From Dimorphilus gyrociliatus (taxonomy: Eukaryota; Annelida; Polychaeta; Dinophilidae): 39,653 nucleotides of DNA. The notes under the pieces were generated by a model, which searched no databases, was not told the origin of the DNA, and worked only from the letters and a program-made list of their open reading frames with translations. Position 1 is the first letter of the stretch. Each line of letters starts with the position of its first letter. Of this stretch, positions 1 through 11,904 are shown piece after piece. The stretch lies in contig CAJFCJ010000120.1 in NCBI GenBank assembly GCA_904063045.1, forward strand, positions 51,393 through 91,045, written 5' to 3'. A program made the position numbers and the translations under genes.

Positions 1-232
1 TAATTTATTGATTTATTACAGACTTTACAAAATTTGAATAAATATTCAGATAAATTTTTGCATTTAGTCAACAAGCTGTTGCTGTTAAGTACTCAACTAT
101 CGATTTAAATTCTTTTTTTCAAATTATATAGTTTTAATCAAAATTCAATTTTCCTCATCTTGTTATCATTCTTCAAAAAAGGAATTTCTGAGATAAAATG
201 GTCATAATTTTTCTCTATAGTTAAAAATTTGT

Positions 233-421
233 ATGCATAGGGGAGGAAGTGATGAACGAAATTGCGAGCCATACTTTAAATGTCCAACAGAATACAAATG
301 CTCATTAAACTATAAAATTAATTGTAAAAATGGAATAAAATTTTCAAAAAACTTCAGAATGCTAACAATGAATAATACCAGAAAAGATACCGATTTTCTA
401 AAATATATTTCAATAACTTAG
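233..421 (+). pseudogene. LDLa-like exon fragment
   Basis: A 62-codon open frame begins with the signature GGSDERNC, the typical calcium-binding end of an LDL-receptor class A repeat. A second cysteine-spaced stretch follows (KCPTEYKC, then a later Cys), as at the start of another repeat. The frame loses this pattern after about 35 codons and ends at a stop. No signal peptide or flanking exons are visible. It is probably a leftover of an LDLa-bearing receptor like the one at 5.6-11.5 kb, but it could be one exon of a gene lying upstream of the window. Confidence 0.35.
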
Positions 422-520
422 GAATAGTTCATATTCCTAATAATAACAAAAGAAAATGGTTAAAAGAAAATACATGAGAAAAGACAAAAAAAAATTCAAA
501 TTAATACTTTTGTGTATATT

Positions 521-549
521 TCTCTCTTGCTCTCTCTCTCTCTCTTTCC
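521..549. repeat. (CT)n microsatellite
   Basis: An imperfect run of CT dinucleotides, visible directly. Confidence 0.9.
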
Positions 550-782
550 TTATCTGTGTTTATGTTTCTCAAAAAGAAAATGATGAATACAAAGCTTTCC
601 TGAAAATATTGGTCTTTGTATTGAAGATCTAAGAAATCAAGATGTTTTAAAGCAGTATTGTTTGAGTACAAACTTTTGAATGGAACAAAGATATTGACAA
701 AAAATAGTTTTGATCCTGCTTAAATATTAAATCAACAATTCCATTCGAAATGATATATATTGAATTATTCAAATCATCGAAC

Positions 783-900
783 AATAGGTTTCTTATTAGC
801 ATTAATTAGGAGACTTGCAATTGTCTTTTCCAAAGCATTCTCTTGAATGCCATCATAACTGAATTTTGGTTGAGTAGGATCTGAATTCACCATATCTTAA
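783..900 (-). pseudogene. LTR retrotransposon gag N-terminal scrap
   Basis: Read on the minus strand, this matches the 5' end of the gag at 14790-14902. Shared stretches include the complement of AATTTTGGTTGAGTAGG, and the order of similar blocks is kept. It is too short and diverged to code. It belongs to the same LTR family as the copies at 1.6, 11.9-15.5, 16.4 and 27.8 kb. Confidence 0.6.
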
Positions 901-1213
901 GGAATTGTATCTGCCCAGTCATTAAATGGCATTTGGATGGAAGTAGATCTATCCCAGTTAATAAATTTAGCATCAGAATATAAGGAGTATATATCTGATT
1001 AATCCATAATATATAGAACAGTATGGTTTATACAAAACTCCTAAATAGTAATTAAAATCTAAATTTAGAATTAAAGCATAATTCATATTTATCTGAACCT
1101 CTTTTAGTTGAAATTCATAAATTATAAGATTAATAAACTGTGATATTAATACTAGGTAGCAAATAGCAATATTCTGTGGATAATTTAATAGAATTTATTA
1201 ACTAGGTCAATAC

Positions 1214-1300
1214 TGCTTATCTCTATCAGTCTACCTGCACAGTACAATACTGGTTCAATACTACTTATCTGCTATAGAATAAAGCTGACAAATGTATTAT
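1214..1300 (+). repeat. Dispersed repeat, copy 1
   Basis: Shares an uninterrupted block (CAATACTGGTTCAATACTAC) and similar flanks, including CTCTATCAGT upstream and an AGCTGA tract downstream, with 35298-35390. No coding capacity. Its class is unknown; it could be a SINE or MITE fragment. Confidence 0.5.
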
Positions 1301-1606
1301 TATAAATATTGTTTATTCATCATAACAATATGACTCTTTTGTATATTTCTCAACAACCAATAGCAATAGGAAATGTGACAATACCCACTAGTTTAGCACC
1401 ATGCTAAACAAACATGACATTATGTTTTTATATTCAAATACTTAGTTAAGACAATAGTACTTTTTCTGCATTATTCACTCAGGGACATTATGTTTAATTT
1501 TTATTGTATTATTATAGTATTCTCATTAAAAATTACCAAATCTATATCCCTAAATATAGAAAATGAATGCAAAAATAATAAAAGTCTACATTGTCAAAAT
1601 GGCGAC

Positions 1607-1845
1607 TGTACTTTGTTGTATTGTAATTGTAGGAATTTCTCCTTCTTCTGAACAGTATTCGTCATTTCCAATCATTTACCAATCTGCCAAAGTATTCACA
1701 CAAATAGAACCTTCCAAGTTCGTCCACAAGTAGTCTTAACAAATGTAATTTTGGTAGAAATTAATCAACAAAATGCCAGTATTTCATTTAAAGAATATGT
1801 ATTGAGTAAATGAGTTTCTAGTTCTAAATTAGCAAGTTTAAACTC
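1607..1845 (-). repeat. LTR fragment, copy A
   Basis: Starts with the family terminus TGTACTTTGTTGTATT. It then follows the family consensus through the blocks 'ccaatcatttacc', 'caaatagaacc', 'aatgccagtatttcattta' and 'tattgagtaaatgag', and stops just before the TATA region. By TATA and gag orientation in the other copies, this is the U5 end of a minus-strand element. It sits beside the ABCC pseudogene. Confidence 0.75.
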
Positions 1846-1879
1846 TGGATTTGCTGGACTAAAAACATGTCATATCTAT

Positions 1880-3240
1880 TTTAAAAATGGAAGTTATCTA
1901 TTGATGGGATTTTTTCTTGTTCTATTTGTCCTGATTTTTATCTTGGTGACAGCGTATGACTTGTCTCTAAGTTATTTCTCAAAGCATACATTTGAATTTT
2001 CATCCATTTATGGAATTATCTTTGTATTAGTTTTTAATAATTTTTCTAGAGACAGTTCATCAGTGGCTATTTACCATAAACATATCTTTCTGCTCTGTAA
2101 ATCTACATAACAGAATGTTTAGGAGGATAATGAAAATACCAATGAGGTTCTTCAATAGCAATCCTAAAGGAAGAATAATAAATAGGTTTTCTTGAGATAT
2201 TGAATTTGTTGATACACTTGTGGTTGATGTACTTGATCAAATTGTGTTCAATTTTGGACTGACAATATTCTTAATAATTCTTGCAGTAATCAATATATAT
2301 TATTTGATTATTCCAGCAGCCATTCTTGTAGTGTTACTGTCTTATTCATTTAGTTAGCTGTCACCTATATCTAGTGAATTAAAGAGATTTGAATCAATGG
2401 ATAGAACACCTACATTTGAACAGATTGATAATGTTTTAAGTGGTATTCTGACAATAAGATGTTTTGATAAAGAACAAGTTTACATGAAGAAACTTTATGA
2501 AACTTCAAATCAACACAGCAATAGTGCTTTATTACTAGAAACTTTTATTATGTTTACTCAACAAGTTTATTCAACAATAGTGTTAGCTTTCATTCTGTTT
2601 GTAGTACTTGAAATAACTTCCTTTTCATCATCTTTTAATCCTGTAATATCAGCATTGGTAATCACTTATCTTAGCAGTGGATTTGATGCTTTTCAATTTT
2701 CACTCTTTGTTTTGGCAGATTTTGATATTGCTGTAGGTATTCATTTTTTATAATGTTAATAGAGTTCACAGTCATATTTCTTTTTGTTATTTCAGATGAT
2801 ATCAGTTCAAAGAATTACACATTACTCTACACTTGGTCAAGAACAGGATAAAATTGACAATTCTATGGAAAACTCACCATCATGGGCTCAAAATGGAAAT
2901 ATTAAATTTAAAAATGTTTCTTTAAGATATGATGAAGGATTGCCTTTAGTTCTCAAATCATTAAATTTCAACATTAAAGCAGGAGAAAAAGTATATCAAA
3001 TGCTTATAACATACAAAGTCTAAAGTCTTCATTAAAAGCTAATATATCTAATTTGTTGACTAAGATAGAGGGACAAATTATTTTAGATGATATTGATATT
3101 GTAAATAATGTAGAGTTAAGCACACTTGCCCATAGTTAAGAAATAGACAGCTTCTCTATGTTCTTAAAGGAAAAAGCTTTAGTTAAAAATGGCTCAAACA
3201 GAAGGATGAAACATCTATAAAGAAGTTACCCTATTATTTT
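1880..3240 (+). pseudogene. ABCC/MRP-type ABC transporter pseudogene (second half)
   Basis: Translated blocks follow the second half of ABCC (multidrug-resistance-protein type) exporters in order. First come hydrophobic membrane segments with the pattern [17 protein letters not shown] and DIEFVDTLVVDVLDQ. Next is a helix-rich segment (2397-2732), then the linker before NBD2 (MISVQRITHYS, later KFKNVSLRYDEGLP and VLKSLNFNIKAGEK). It is broken: an in-frame TGA follows RFS, a TAG lies before LSPISSELKRF, and NBD2 is frameshifted and loses its Walker A and signature motifs. A GT..AG intron survives at about 2733-2795, so it decayed from a genomic copy and not a retrocopy. In working relatives the protein exports conjugated solutes across membranes. 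Confidence 0.8.
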
Positions 3241-3857
3241 CAAACTGGAAAGTGCTCGAAAATATATATGCTACAATAAATCAATAAATACTTTATTCAA
3301 TTTAGTCCACTCTAATATGAAATAATAAAAAAATTTATGCTAACCATGTGCTTGTTCAGTAAAATGAAGTCTTGATTCAACAATTTTTTTCAAATTTGGA
3401 TTGTGTGACTTAGATACAATGATATATTAATACTCAGACTTTAGATATAAGAAAGACATTAGAAAGACTTCTATTTCATAAGACTTTGAATGGTGCAACT
3501 ATGGAAATACTTATATTTCGTAGCAATTATACTGTTGGAATTTTAGAAAGACTTTTATTTAAAAAAAGGATATTTTAGCATTTGGATATAACTTTTAGAA
3601 CTATCTTAACAAAAAAGATTATTTTAGGGAAAAAATGAATTATTTTCTTTACAGTTGTTCTTAGTAGTATAAAGTTAGATTGGGAAAATATTGTTAAGGT
3701 GTTCACCTATAACACCAAAAATTGGGACATTTTCTAACATGCTCATGGACAAGTTCTTCATTCTTAGAAACTTATGGCCAAACAGAAGAAGGTGAAGTTT
3801 TAGAAATATTAATGAGAAACTGAAGGAGTTATACACTTCAATTCCTTATAAATGATA
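3241..3857. other. Non-coding stretch with minisatellite-like LTR tail
   Basis: No gene seen. Around 3441-3570 the complement carries repeated motifs of the form AAATAAAAGTCTTTCTAAA and ATAATTGCTACGAAAT. The same motifs form the tail of the LTR copy at 28350-28470. The remainder is AT-rich with nothing recognisable. Confidence 0.5.
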
Positions 3858-4204
3858 TTTTGGGGCTTAAAAATTTCATAGATTTTTTTCAAATAACCCC
3901 AAAAACACTGGAAATAACCATCAAAGAAAAGGAACAAGAGATAACACCAGCTCCTCTTAGACCCTTAATGGTTATTCCATCTTCCAGGAACAATTTTTCC
4001 AATATTGAGGGAAGCATTTCGTGAGGAATTCATCTGGCGGCAGGACAATTCACCAACACATACAATGAATGTGTAACATCAGATATAATCAAAAGAGAAT
4101 AAAATACAAATCTTTGACTGGCCCCCTTACTCACCAGATCTTAACCCCATAGAAAATTTTTGGGGTTATTTGAAACAGAAGGTCTATGAAATTTTTAAGC
4201 CCCA
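3858..4204 (+). pseudogene. Tc1/mariner transposase remnant
   Basis: The block at about 4123-4204 translates to the Tc1/mariner catalytic hallmark DWPPYSPDLNPIENFWGYLK. Just upstream, 4034-4068 gives WRQDNSPTHT, matching the second-Asp region of the DDE/D triad. The two are separated by frame breaks and no full ORF exists. 3858-3904 is an inverted, slightly altered copy of 4159-4204, so parts of two copies are joined in opposite orientation. In live elements this enzyme performs cut-and-paste transposition; here it is dead. Confidence 0.85.
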
Positions 4205-5566
4205 ACACATAACCATGTACAACAAAAAAAGGGAATTTGGATTGTGTTGAAAATGCCCAGTCTTTTGGTTTTACCCTAACCCAGTTATTTCAATGTCAAT
4301 GTCATGTTCCATGAACCACAATTTACAGTCATAAATTGAAGTTGCGGATTTGGTGTTCTATAAGTCATCCCCTGAATTCCTCATATACATATTGTGTAAG
4401 TGGGTAAAGTGTGTTTGATGACCATTAGGAAGGCAGAAAATCGAAAAGAGAGACATTTTGTACATTGGCCTACTGAACAATCTAAAATTGAACTGAGAAT
4501 TGTTAATACAATCTACAACTACTGGCTGAAAAATCCATAGATGTCATGAACCGAGGTCAGAACAGGCATAATACAATAATTAGAATGATTGGAATGACAA
4601 AATATCATTAGAATTGATCTTTAGGGTGCCCAAATATTGCTCAGAAATTTATACATTCTCTATCAAAATATTGCAGTTAAAGTGATTATTTAATAATTTT
4701 TGATCCAAAAATTTTCAATTTTGTTTTCACTCAAAATTCAATTATGCAAACTGGCACAAACAAAGGAATTAACACACCAATTACTCTTACTGAAAAAATG
4801 TTCTGGTTTACAAACTCAGTTTGTTTTTGATCTTTTTCAATTAAAGAATACAAAAATTTTATATATAGAAATTTATTAGAATATAAGACTATAAACTAAT
4901 TAATACAAGAAATTGTGCAAATTTACCAATTTCCCTATCATAAATATCACTTAATGATATTTCAATTTGAATAAAATAGTCTCCTTTTCTGTAAAAGTTT
5001 TTTTGTAAAACAACCAAAATTAAACATGTCTTTTTGCATTAACTCCTCTTCTCCATTTGTAATATATTGTAATGTTAAAATGTATAGTTTTCCATGTCTT
5101 TTACTTCCTTTCTGCAAAAAAATGACATTTTTGGCTCTCTTTCTGAAATTAGTTTGAAAAACAAGTGAAAATTGATTTATACTAGTAAAAATATATGTTT
5201 AAAATCAAATAATCCACTGTGTGACAAATCAGCTTGTTGTAAAGCATCAAATACTGTGCAAATGTCTTTAACCAGCTTAAATATATTTAGAAACTTATAA
5301 AAGGATGGTAGATTTTTTAAATTCTCAACAGGAAGTAATAGATTATTGTAATGTAAGAGGTTTTCAGTAGTTTTAATGAATGTAATATCTATAAGAGAAT
5401 TTAGTAAGATAACATGTTATGTTAATAAAGAAGAGGATAAACAAACATTTATTAGTATTTGATTGTAAAATAATACTGGTTTTGCTTAGTCTGAAAGAAA
5501 AGAAAAACAACCAAATATTATTCTTAAATTGCCTAGTAAATTGGATATTTTATTGTTGTTTTTTTT
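4205..5566. other. AT-rich non-coding stretch, downstream of receptor gene
   Basis: No supported gene on either strand. The part near 5566 lies directly after the stop codon of the minus-strand receptor and probably holds its 3' UTR. I saw no other repeat or RNA gene. Confidence 0.5.
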
Positions 5567-8500
5567 TCAATACATTTTGTTGGCTCTTTCCTTTTTTACA
5601 GATTTATAATATGAAGTTGCATCCCGAAAAGTATATAATAGGGGATTAACTACAGAGTTCAGTGGCAAGAAGATTATAATCAGTGTAATGTATAGCTCTT
5701 TTTTGATAATTAAATTAAATAGAGCTCCATAAACTCCTACAAAAGTGTAAAAAATATTACTTGGTTTAAATGGGGTTGATAAAAAATGTCCACAGGGGTT
5801 AGGGATAAAACAGTTAATGTTTTCTCCAGCATCCTTTTGCAAACATTTAAATATATAAAACAAACCTAAAATTGAAATTGGGAACCAACAACATACATTT
5901 GTAATAACAATCAAAAATGCATTGATTTTAAATTTCTTTTGCTGACACTGGAATGCATCTTTATCATTCATTACATCTTTTGTTGTCAGTGTTTCATGCC
6001 AAATTCGTATATAAAGAACAAGTATTATCAAACATAGAAGAGACATTAATATTCCAAAAAGAAAGAATGAAAATAACCATCCATGTAATTTTTCACTAGA
6101 TATCTGCAGGGTAAAACACACCGGGCTACTTGAATAATAATTCTGTGATAATTGAAAGTTTTCTTTTAAAGCTTGTCATGTGATTTTGTCATGTGGTGGA
6201 CAGGAAACTTTGCCCCAATGAGATATTTGAGATGTTAGACTTTTGGTTGTAAAATGATTAGGAGTGCATAATGACAGGTTCTGATTGTTTATTTAGGGTA
6301 TAGGGTCAGGTTAAAAGAGTTCATTTGGGCAAGTTTTGTGTTGCATTAAAATAGATGCTGCTATACATACTCTATAGATGAACATTGGAAGGGCTGAGAG
6401 CAATCCTGATATCAACAGAGCAGCAGCAGCTAAAATTCTTGTTCTTCCAATTGTAAAAATCTTCTTGAAAGGGAAAACAATCATTAAATATCTTTCAATT
6501 GTTATTAATAATAAACTTTGGACTGAAAGCAAAATTGACAGACTGCAAAACCATCCAATAAAATTGCAGGAATTGCTGTTTCTCCAATCATAATCATTTT
6601 CTATATAGCGCCCTCTATAATAAATATCAACACATCCAATAATTGTAAAATAGATAGATGTGCATAGATCAGCAAATGATAGGCTTAAATGAAACAGACT
6701 TTTTTTGCTCTTTGAGAATATTCCTCTAAAAAGTAGAGATGAAAAATTTTCAATAAAACCAATAACAGAAAGAATCCAAAGGATCAAACGCAGAGTTTTT
6801 GACGCTAGAAGATCAGCACATGAATGAAATAATGAAGTTGTTGGATAACATTTTTGAATATTTGAATTATATTGCCAAGAAAAACAACAGAATGAGAAGT
6901 AATCACTAATTAAAATATTAAGTGATTTCAATGGTCTAATAAGGTTACTTTGATAAAATATTGGAATATACGTATGCTTTAAAAATAGAATTTGTAATGA
7001 AATTAATGATTTAAATGCATTTTCATCAATTTCTTTAATAAAAGATTTTTCTATTGTTAAATTTCTTAATTTGATTAAATTATCAAAAAATTTCTCATAA
7101 AAATAATTTATTCTTGTTAAAGTAAAATTTATTGATAATAAATTTAATGAATATTTTAATGAGGTATGAATATTCATGATTAAATTTCCATTTTTTATTG
7201 TTAAATATTGTAAAATATTTAATGGATTTGTTAAAATTAATGATAAATTTATCAATTTACAATCAATTAATGAAAGTGAAATTAAATTTGGGAATATTTT
7301 GGATATTTTCAAATTTATATTTGTCCAATTATAAAATGTTAATACAGTTGTTGAATAGGAAATATTTTCATATTGAAAGTTTTTTAAATTTTCAATTTTG
7401 TAATTAAAATAGATTTCAATTGTTTTTAAATATTTGAAATTTAACAGAATTTCCATGAAATTATTCATTTTAATTTTACATTGAATTGAAAAGAATTCTG
7501 GACAATTGCAATCATTTGGACAAGTTTTGTTACTACTGCAATATAATTCATCATTTCCTCTTTTGCAGTCAATAATTCCATTGCAAACTTGATCTAGAGG
7601 AATGAATGTCCTCTCTTTTCTACATTTTAAATAGCCTTTTGGCTTGAAGTTATCTATTTTTAACAGAATTACAGTTACATTAATTTATAGATATTTTATA
7701 GTTTACTCGATTTTACCACAGTCAATTTCATCATCATGATGAGTACAATGAACAATACCATCACAAACCTGTTTTATTGATATACAATATCTACTTACCA
7801 AGCACAAATATTCCCCATTTGAACAATTTGTTCTAGAACAATTTCCAACTGCTAAGAATGGATAATGAATTTTTGTTAACAGTTTTCCCATAGAATTATA
7901 CACAATTTGACATTTATGAATTTTTGTTGTTTGCGACAATGAACAATTATTTAAGTGAAATCTTTTGAAATTTTCACATACATCCGGGTTCTCATCATTT
8001 TCATCTAAACAATTTACTTGTAGATCACATTGTTTCGTTTTCAATTCACATTTATTGTCGCATTCAAATTTGTTGTATTTCTTGCAATCTGTATTTATTT
8101 AATTTGAATTTGTTCAAAATTTTCATGAAATTTTTATCTGTCTATCATTCTGTCTCTTTCAATTAATAACCTATTTTTGAATTTTCAAAACTACATTTCT
8201 CATCACTACCATCAAAGCAATTTTTTTCATCATTACAAAAATAGCTTGAGTCTATACATTGATAATTGTCACATCTTTCCAAATCACAATGTTTGAATTC
8301 TTAAGTTTTTCAACATTAAATAATAGAAAAAGTATCAAAATTATTATTTCTTACTGCAGGACAGCTCGTCAAATTTATTTGGACAGTCATCAACGTTATC
8401 GCAAACAAATTGACTATTTATTGTTGTATTTAAATCGCAATAGAATAAAGTATTATTTATTGAGCAATGCTGCTCATCCTCACCAGAGAAACAGTCTCTG

Positions 8501-11500
8501 TATCCATCGCATTTGTTAATTAAATGTATACATAAATCGTCAATAGTACAATGGAAGAAATTGTTTGGGCAGACAAAATCTTTTGAATTATCCAAAGCAA
8601 TTGACAATGAATTTTTATAACTATCTATTATTTTTATAATAAAATATATAATAAATTAATTCTAATTGGATATAATTAAGGGTTTTGTTGACAAATATTA
8701 TCCACAATTTTTCAACTTTTACACCAAAATCCAAAGCTAAAATTACCATAGAAAATGGCAATTTGTCAACAAATACCATTAATAAATTAATTTTTACATT
8801 GGGCTTTACAAAAGTTTGTTGTAATTAATTTCTTTTCACAATTAAATGAAAGCATCTTATATTCTAATCCTAGATTATTGCTAAATGTTTCCAAATAGAA
8901 ACATTTGGAATCGGATTTCATGTGGAAAAATTCCTCAAATGGACGATTTGAATATATCTTTAAACAATTTTTACCATATCTTAAATAAACAATTATTCAT
9001 TATCAGTTTTTTTTTTCATTCTTTTTCTGTCTTTCTTACTGTAATTGGAATTTAAATGAAAAACCAAAAAATTCATATAGTTTGCCATCATCAAAAACGA
9101 ATTGTTTGTCTCCTTTAGCATCTTTTAAAATTTTCAATTCTGTGCAAATATAATGAGTATAGGCTTAATATATTCATAAGGAAAAAAGTTCTAAGTACTT
9201 CCAGGTACATATTTTTTATTTTGAAATCTGTTATATCTTACTCCTTCTGTTAAATGTCCAAGAAATTTGAAATCTTGATAAGAAAGATAAGGAGATGTAT
9301 AGTTTCTTTTATGGCAATCTGCTACAGCTCTATTAATTGAAATGGAGCTTTTATATTCAATTAGAACATAACATCCTCCATTGAATGAAAAAGCTTTTGG
9401 ATCAATACATAAAATTTCTGCAAAATATATATAAGATACTTTCATTTTTAATCTAATCTTGGACCAGTTTTTTTTTAACTTTTGGTCCAAAAATGAAAAG
9501 TAATCTTTTACCATCTCTATTATTACATTCCAGCTTATAAGGTTGTGTAAGACTGAGTATAGCAAATCTGTAGAGAAAAATTGATGACATTGCGCAATAA
9601 TTGGCCAAAGGATGTAAAATTTTAGAATTGTATATATTTAGAGAATTTTTTTAATGTAATGTTCTGTGTCTGTTATAAAACCACCAATAACTACTGTTGG
9701 AGCATAGCCCCATCTAGTGGTAATAATATTATTCCCTTAAGGAATTATTGACAACACCATATTTAAAAATATTTTTGAAAAATAGACAAACTTTTCAGTA
9801 AATTCTTCAAGAGAAATGTTACACTGCAATATATTTTGTGAATTTGGGCATGTCAAAGCAAATCCGATTTCTTTATTCACAACAACAAGCTTACTGGTTT
9901 CATCTATTATTTTACCATTTTTAAAACCAAATGATTTGCATAAGGAAAATGTTGCAGAAGTTTGAAGAAATCTTAACTTTGGACTATACCAAGTGTAGTT
10001 ATAATACATAATTAAAACTCCTTTAAAGCTATGATTATAACTATGATTATTTCTTGATGATAAATAATTAGATTCATTATTGAATAACAAAAATGTATAA
10101 TCTAAAAATAGACAATAGAAATAATTGAAAATTAATTTGAATGGATAAATTGTTTCTTTTCTTTTTTAAACCATTAATATCATGTTCTTCATTACAATGT
10201 GCAGCGAGAGTAAACCCTCTGTGAAATTCTTCTTTCAGCTTACAACCACTAAACATATCTGAATCATTCCACTGACAATTGTGTAGTACAGGAATGTTAA
10301 AAATTTGCAAATAATAATTCAATGGTGGACAAGGATCAGTATAGAAAGAAGTTTTTGCATATGATTTTAAAATATGTGATAGGGGAAGATAAACTTTTCT
10401 ACCAATATTACATACAACTTGACCAATGTTAGATCTTGAAACTGAACCTTCAATAATTATAGGTAGATAACCAAATGTTTTAGATAAAAACATATAAGAT
10501 ATTGCATAATTCAATTTTTTCCTAAATATAAATATTTGATGAAATTCCGACATTAATTTTACAGAAATGTCTGTTCATAGTAAAAGTCATTGGCTTTAGG
10601 CAGACCTTATTTAAAAAAAAACCTTTCAAATCATTCTTTGTACAATTAATTGTTTGGAGAAAGTGTAAATTATTCACTTTTCTTAAATTTAATTTTATTG
10701 TTTTATTGGTAAAATCAATTGAAAATACATTCTCTTCATATTTTAATAGAGTTTTTGTATTACTTTTGTAAAATTCTATCTTTTCACATAGATCAGTAGT
10801 AGTAGTATTTTTGAATTGAATCAATTTAAATGATTTTCTATTGTATCTAACAAAAAGTTGATAAAGTTGTATTTGAGAAGAGAACATTGCAAATATATCT
10901 AATTTTTAATCAATTTTTCTCATTTTTTTTATTAGTTTAGTGAATATTTTAAATATATTACATGGAAATTTTACTTTAAAACATTTCAAGCAGAATGAAG
11001 CTATATAACTTTCTAATTTATTTAACTTTTTTCTGTAAAAAGTTGTTTTTTTCTTTTCATATTAAAATATTTTTGTTATTTATTTATCATACAAAACATG
11101 ATTATCATTTTCAAAAACTACTATTAATGATAAATTATCTAATATAAGAGAGAGAGAGAGAGAGAGACAAAGAATTAATTAATTTATAAGTTAAATTTTT
11201 TACACAAGTACCAGTTTCTGGATTACAGGCTTCCGCTATGAAATGTATATTATCATAGCCTAAAAGTTGGCAAAGTTCCAAATAAAATTCTTTTCTTACA
11301 AGAGAACCAAAAGCGACATATTGTCTTTCTTGTGTTGAATTTATTATAACAAATATTTTCCCATAAGTTGATACATTATTTTCAATTAATGGTTGCAGGG
11401 AATATTTTACATTGCTTTGATTCAAGTTGTATGACACTATATCGCCATTGAAATTGCACCCAAATGTATAGATATAATATATTAATGCAGTGAATATTCC

Positions 11501-11521
11501 AAATCTATACAAACTTCTCAT
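5567..11521 (-). CDS. Mosaic receptor: SRCR-like, C-type lectin, LDLa x6, LRR, 7TM GPCR (GRL101/LGR type)
   Basis: Predicted surface receptor of about 1,474 residues. Exons (minus strand): 11521-11206, 10898-10563, 10447-10172, 10101-9792, 9567-9512, 9417-9199, 9139-9040, 8979-8798, 8624-8355, 8299-8171, 8088-7717, 7653-6371, 6142-5567. All have GT..AG borders and the phases agree; the third-exon acceptor (10447 or 10521) is ambiguous. The start ATG at 11521 opens a signal peptide (MRSLYRFGIFTALIYYIY). Residues about 40-430 are SRCR-like, best seen in exons 4-5 (YYNYTW, LCKSFGFKNG, paired late Cys). About 432-596 is a C-type lectin fold (NGGCYVL, FDDGKLYEF, NCLKIYSN, late FNC). Six LDLa repeats follow (such as CFDGSDEKC, CDGIVHC), then an LRR cap (CPNDCNCPEF) and weak LRRs. 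Seven helices from about 1141 carry TIERY at the DRY position and NPLLYTF in TM7. The fold resembles mollusc GRL101 and type C LGRs (RXFP). Ligand unknown. Confidence 0.88.
11147..11167. repeat. (AG)n microsatellite in receptor intron 1
   Basis: A clean AG dinucleotide run inside the first intron of the minus-strand receptor gene. Confidence 0.9.
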
Positions 11522-11742
11522 AGTCTGTTTATCCTCATAAATGACAGGTTTGGAGTTAAATACAGGTGTGTGTCTGTTTATATTCAATTTTAATGATGAT
11601 AACTATATTAAATTACCTGGTGTGAAACATTAAAGTAACTTGGTAAGATTATACCTAATTTAGTGAACAAAAATGGTAGTATTGCAGTACTAAAACAGTA
11701 CTATTTTCTTCAATTACGCTAACAGGAGGAGAAAATCTTCAT

Positions 11743-11763
11743 TTTCTCTCTCTTTCTCTCTCT
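11743..11763. repeat. (TC)n-like microsatellite
   Basis: An imperfect CT-rich run about 220 bp upstream of the receptor start codon. Confidence 0.8.
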
Positions 11764-11904
11764 GTATTGACATTATAAAAGATATAATATACATATATGT
11801 TAAATAAATCTATATTTTATTTGATAGAAGCAAACTACAGTTAAATTTGTTAGCTTCTTCAATTGTGCTCAGAATTCTAATATTGAAAAATAGTTGATTA
11901 TTAC

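Larger units (their letters stand above)
422..1606. other. Intergenic AT-rich DNA with repeat scraps
   Basis: No convincing gene. It contains a CT microsatellite, a reversed gag scrap (783-900) and a dispersed repeat (1214-1300), each listed separately. The rest is AT-rich sequence without recognisable coding features. Confidence 0.6.

Noticed and set aside
2190-2360. Stop-codon recoding to rescue the ABCC gene
   Set aside because: One stop is TGA and another TAG, NBD2 is also frameshifted, and the intact genes in the window use these stops normally.
6122-6370. Receptor split into two genes (stop after KTCPNELF)
   Set aside because: A GTATGT donor at 6370 and a CAG acceptor at 6143 remove the stop and restore a normal second extracellular loop (YRNYYSSSPVCFTL).
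6378-6593. Plus-strand frames opposite the receptor exons (also 7198-7407 and 8259-8519)
   Set aside because: They are shadows of the minus-strand receptor exons and show no domain features.
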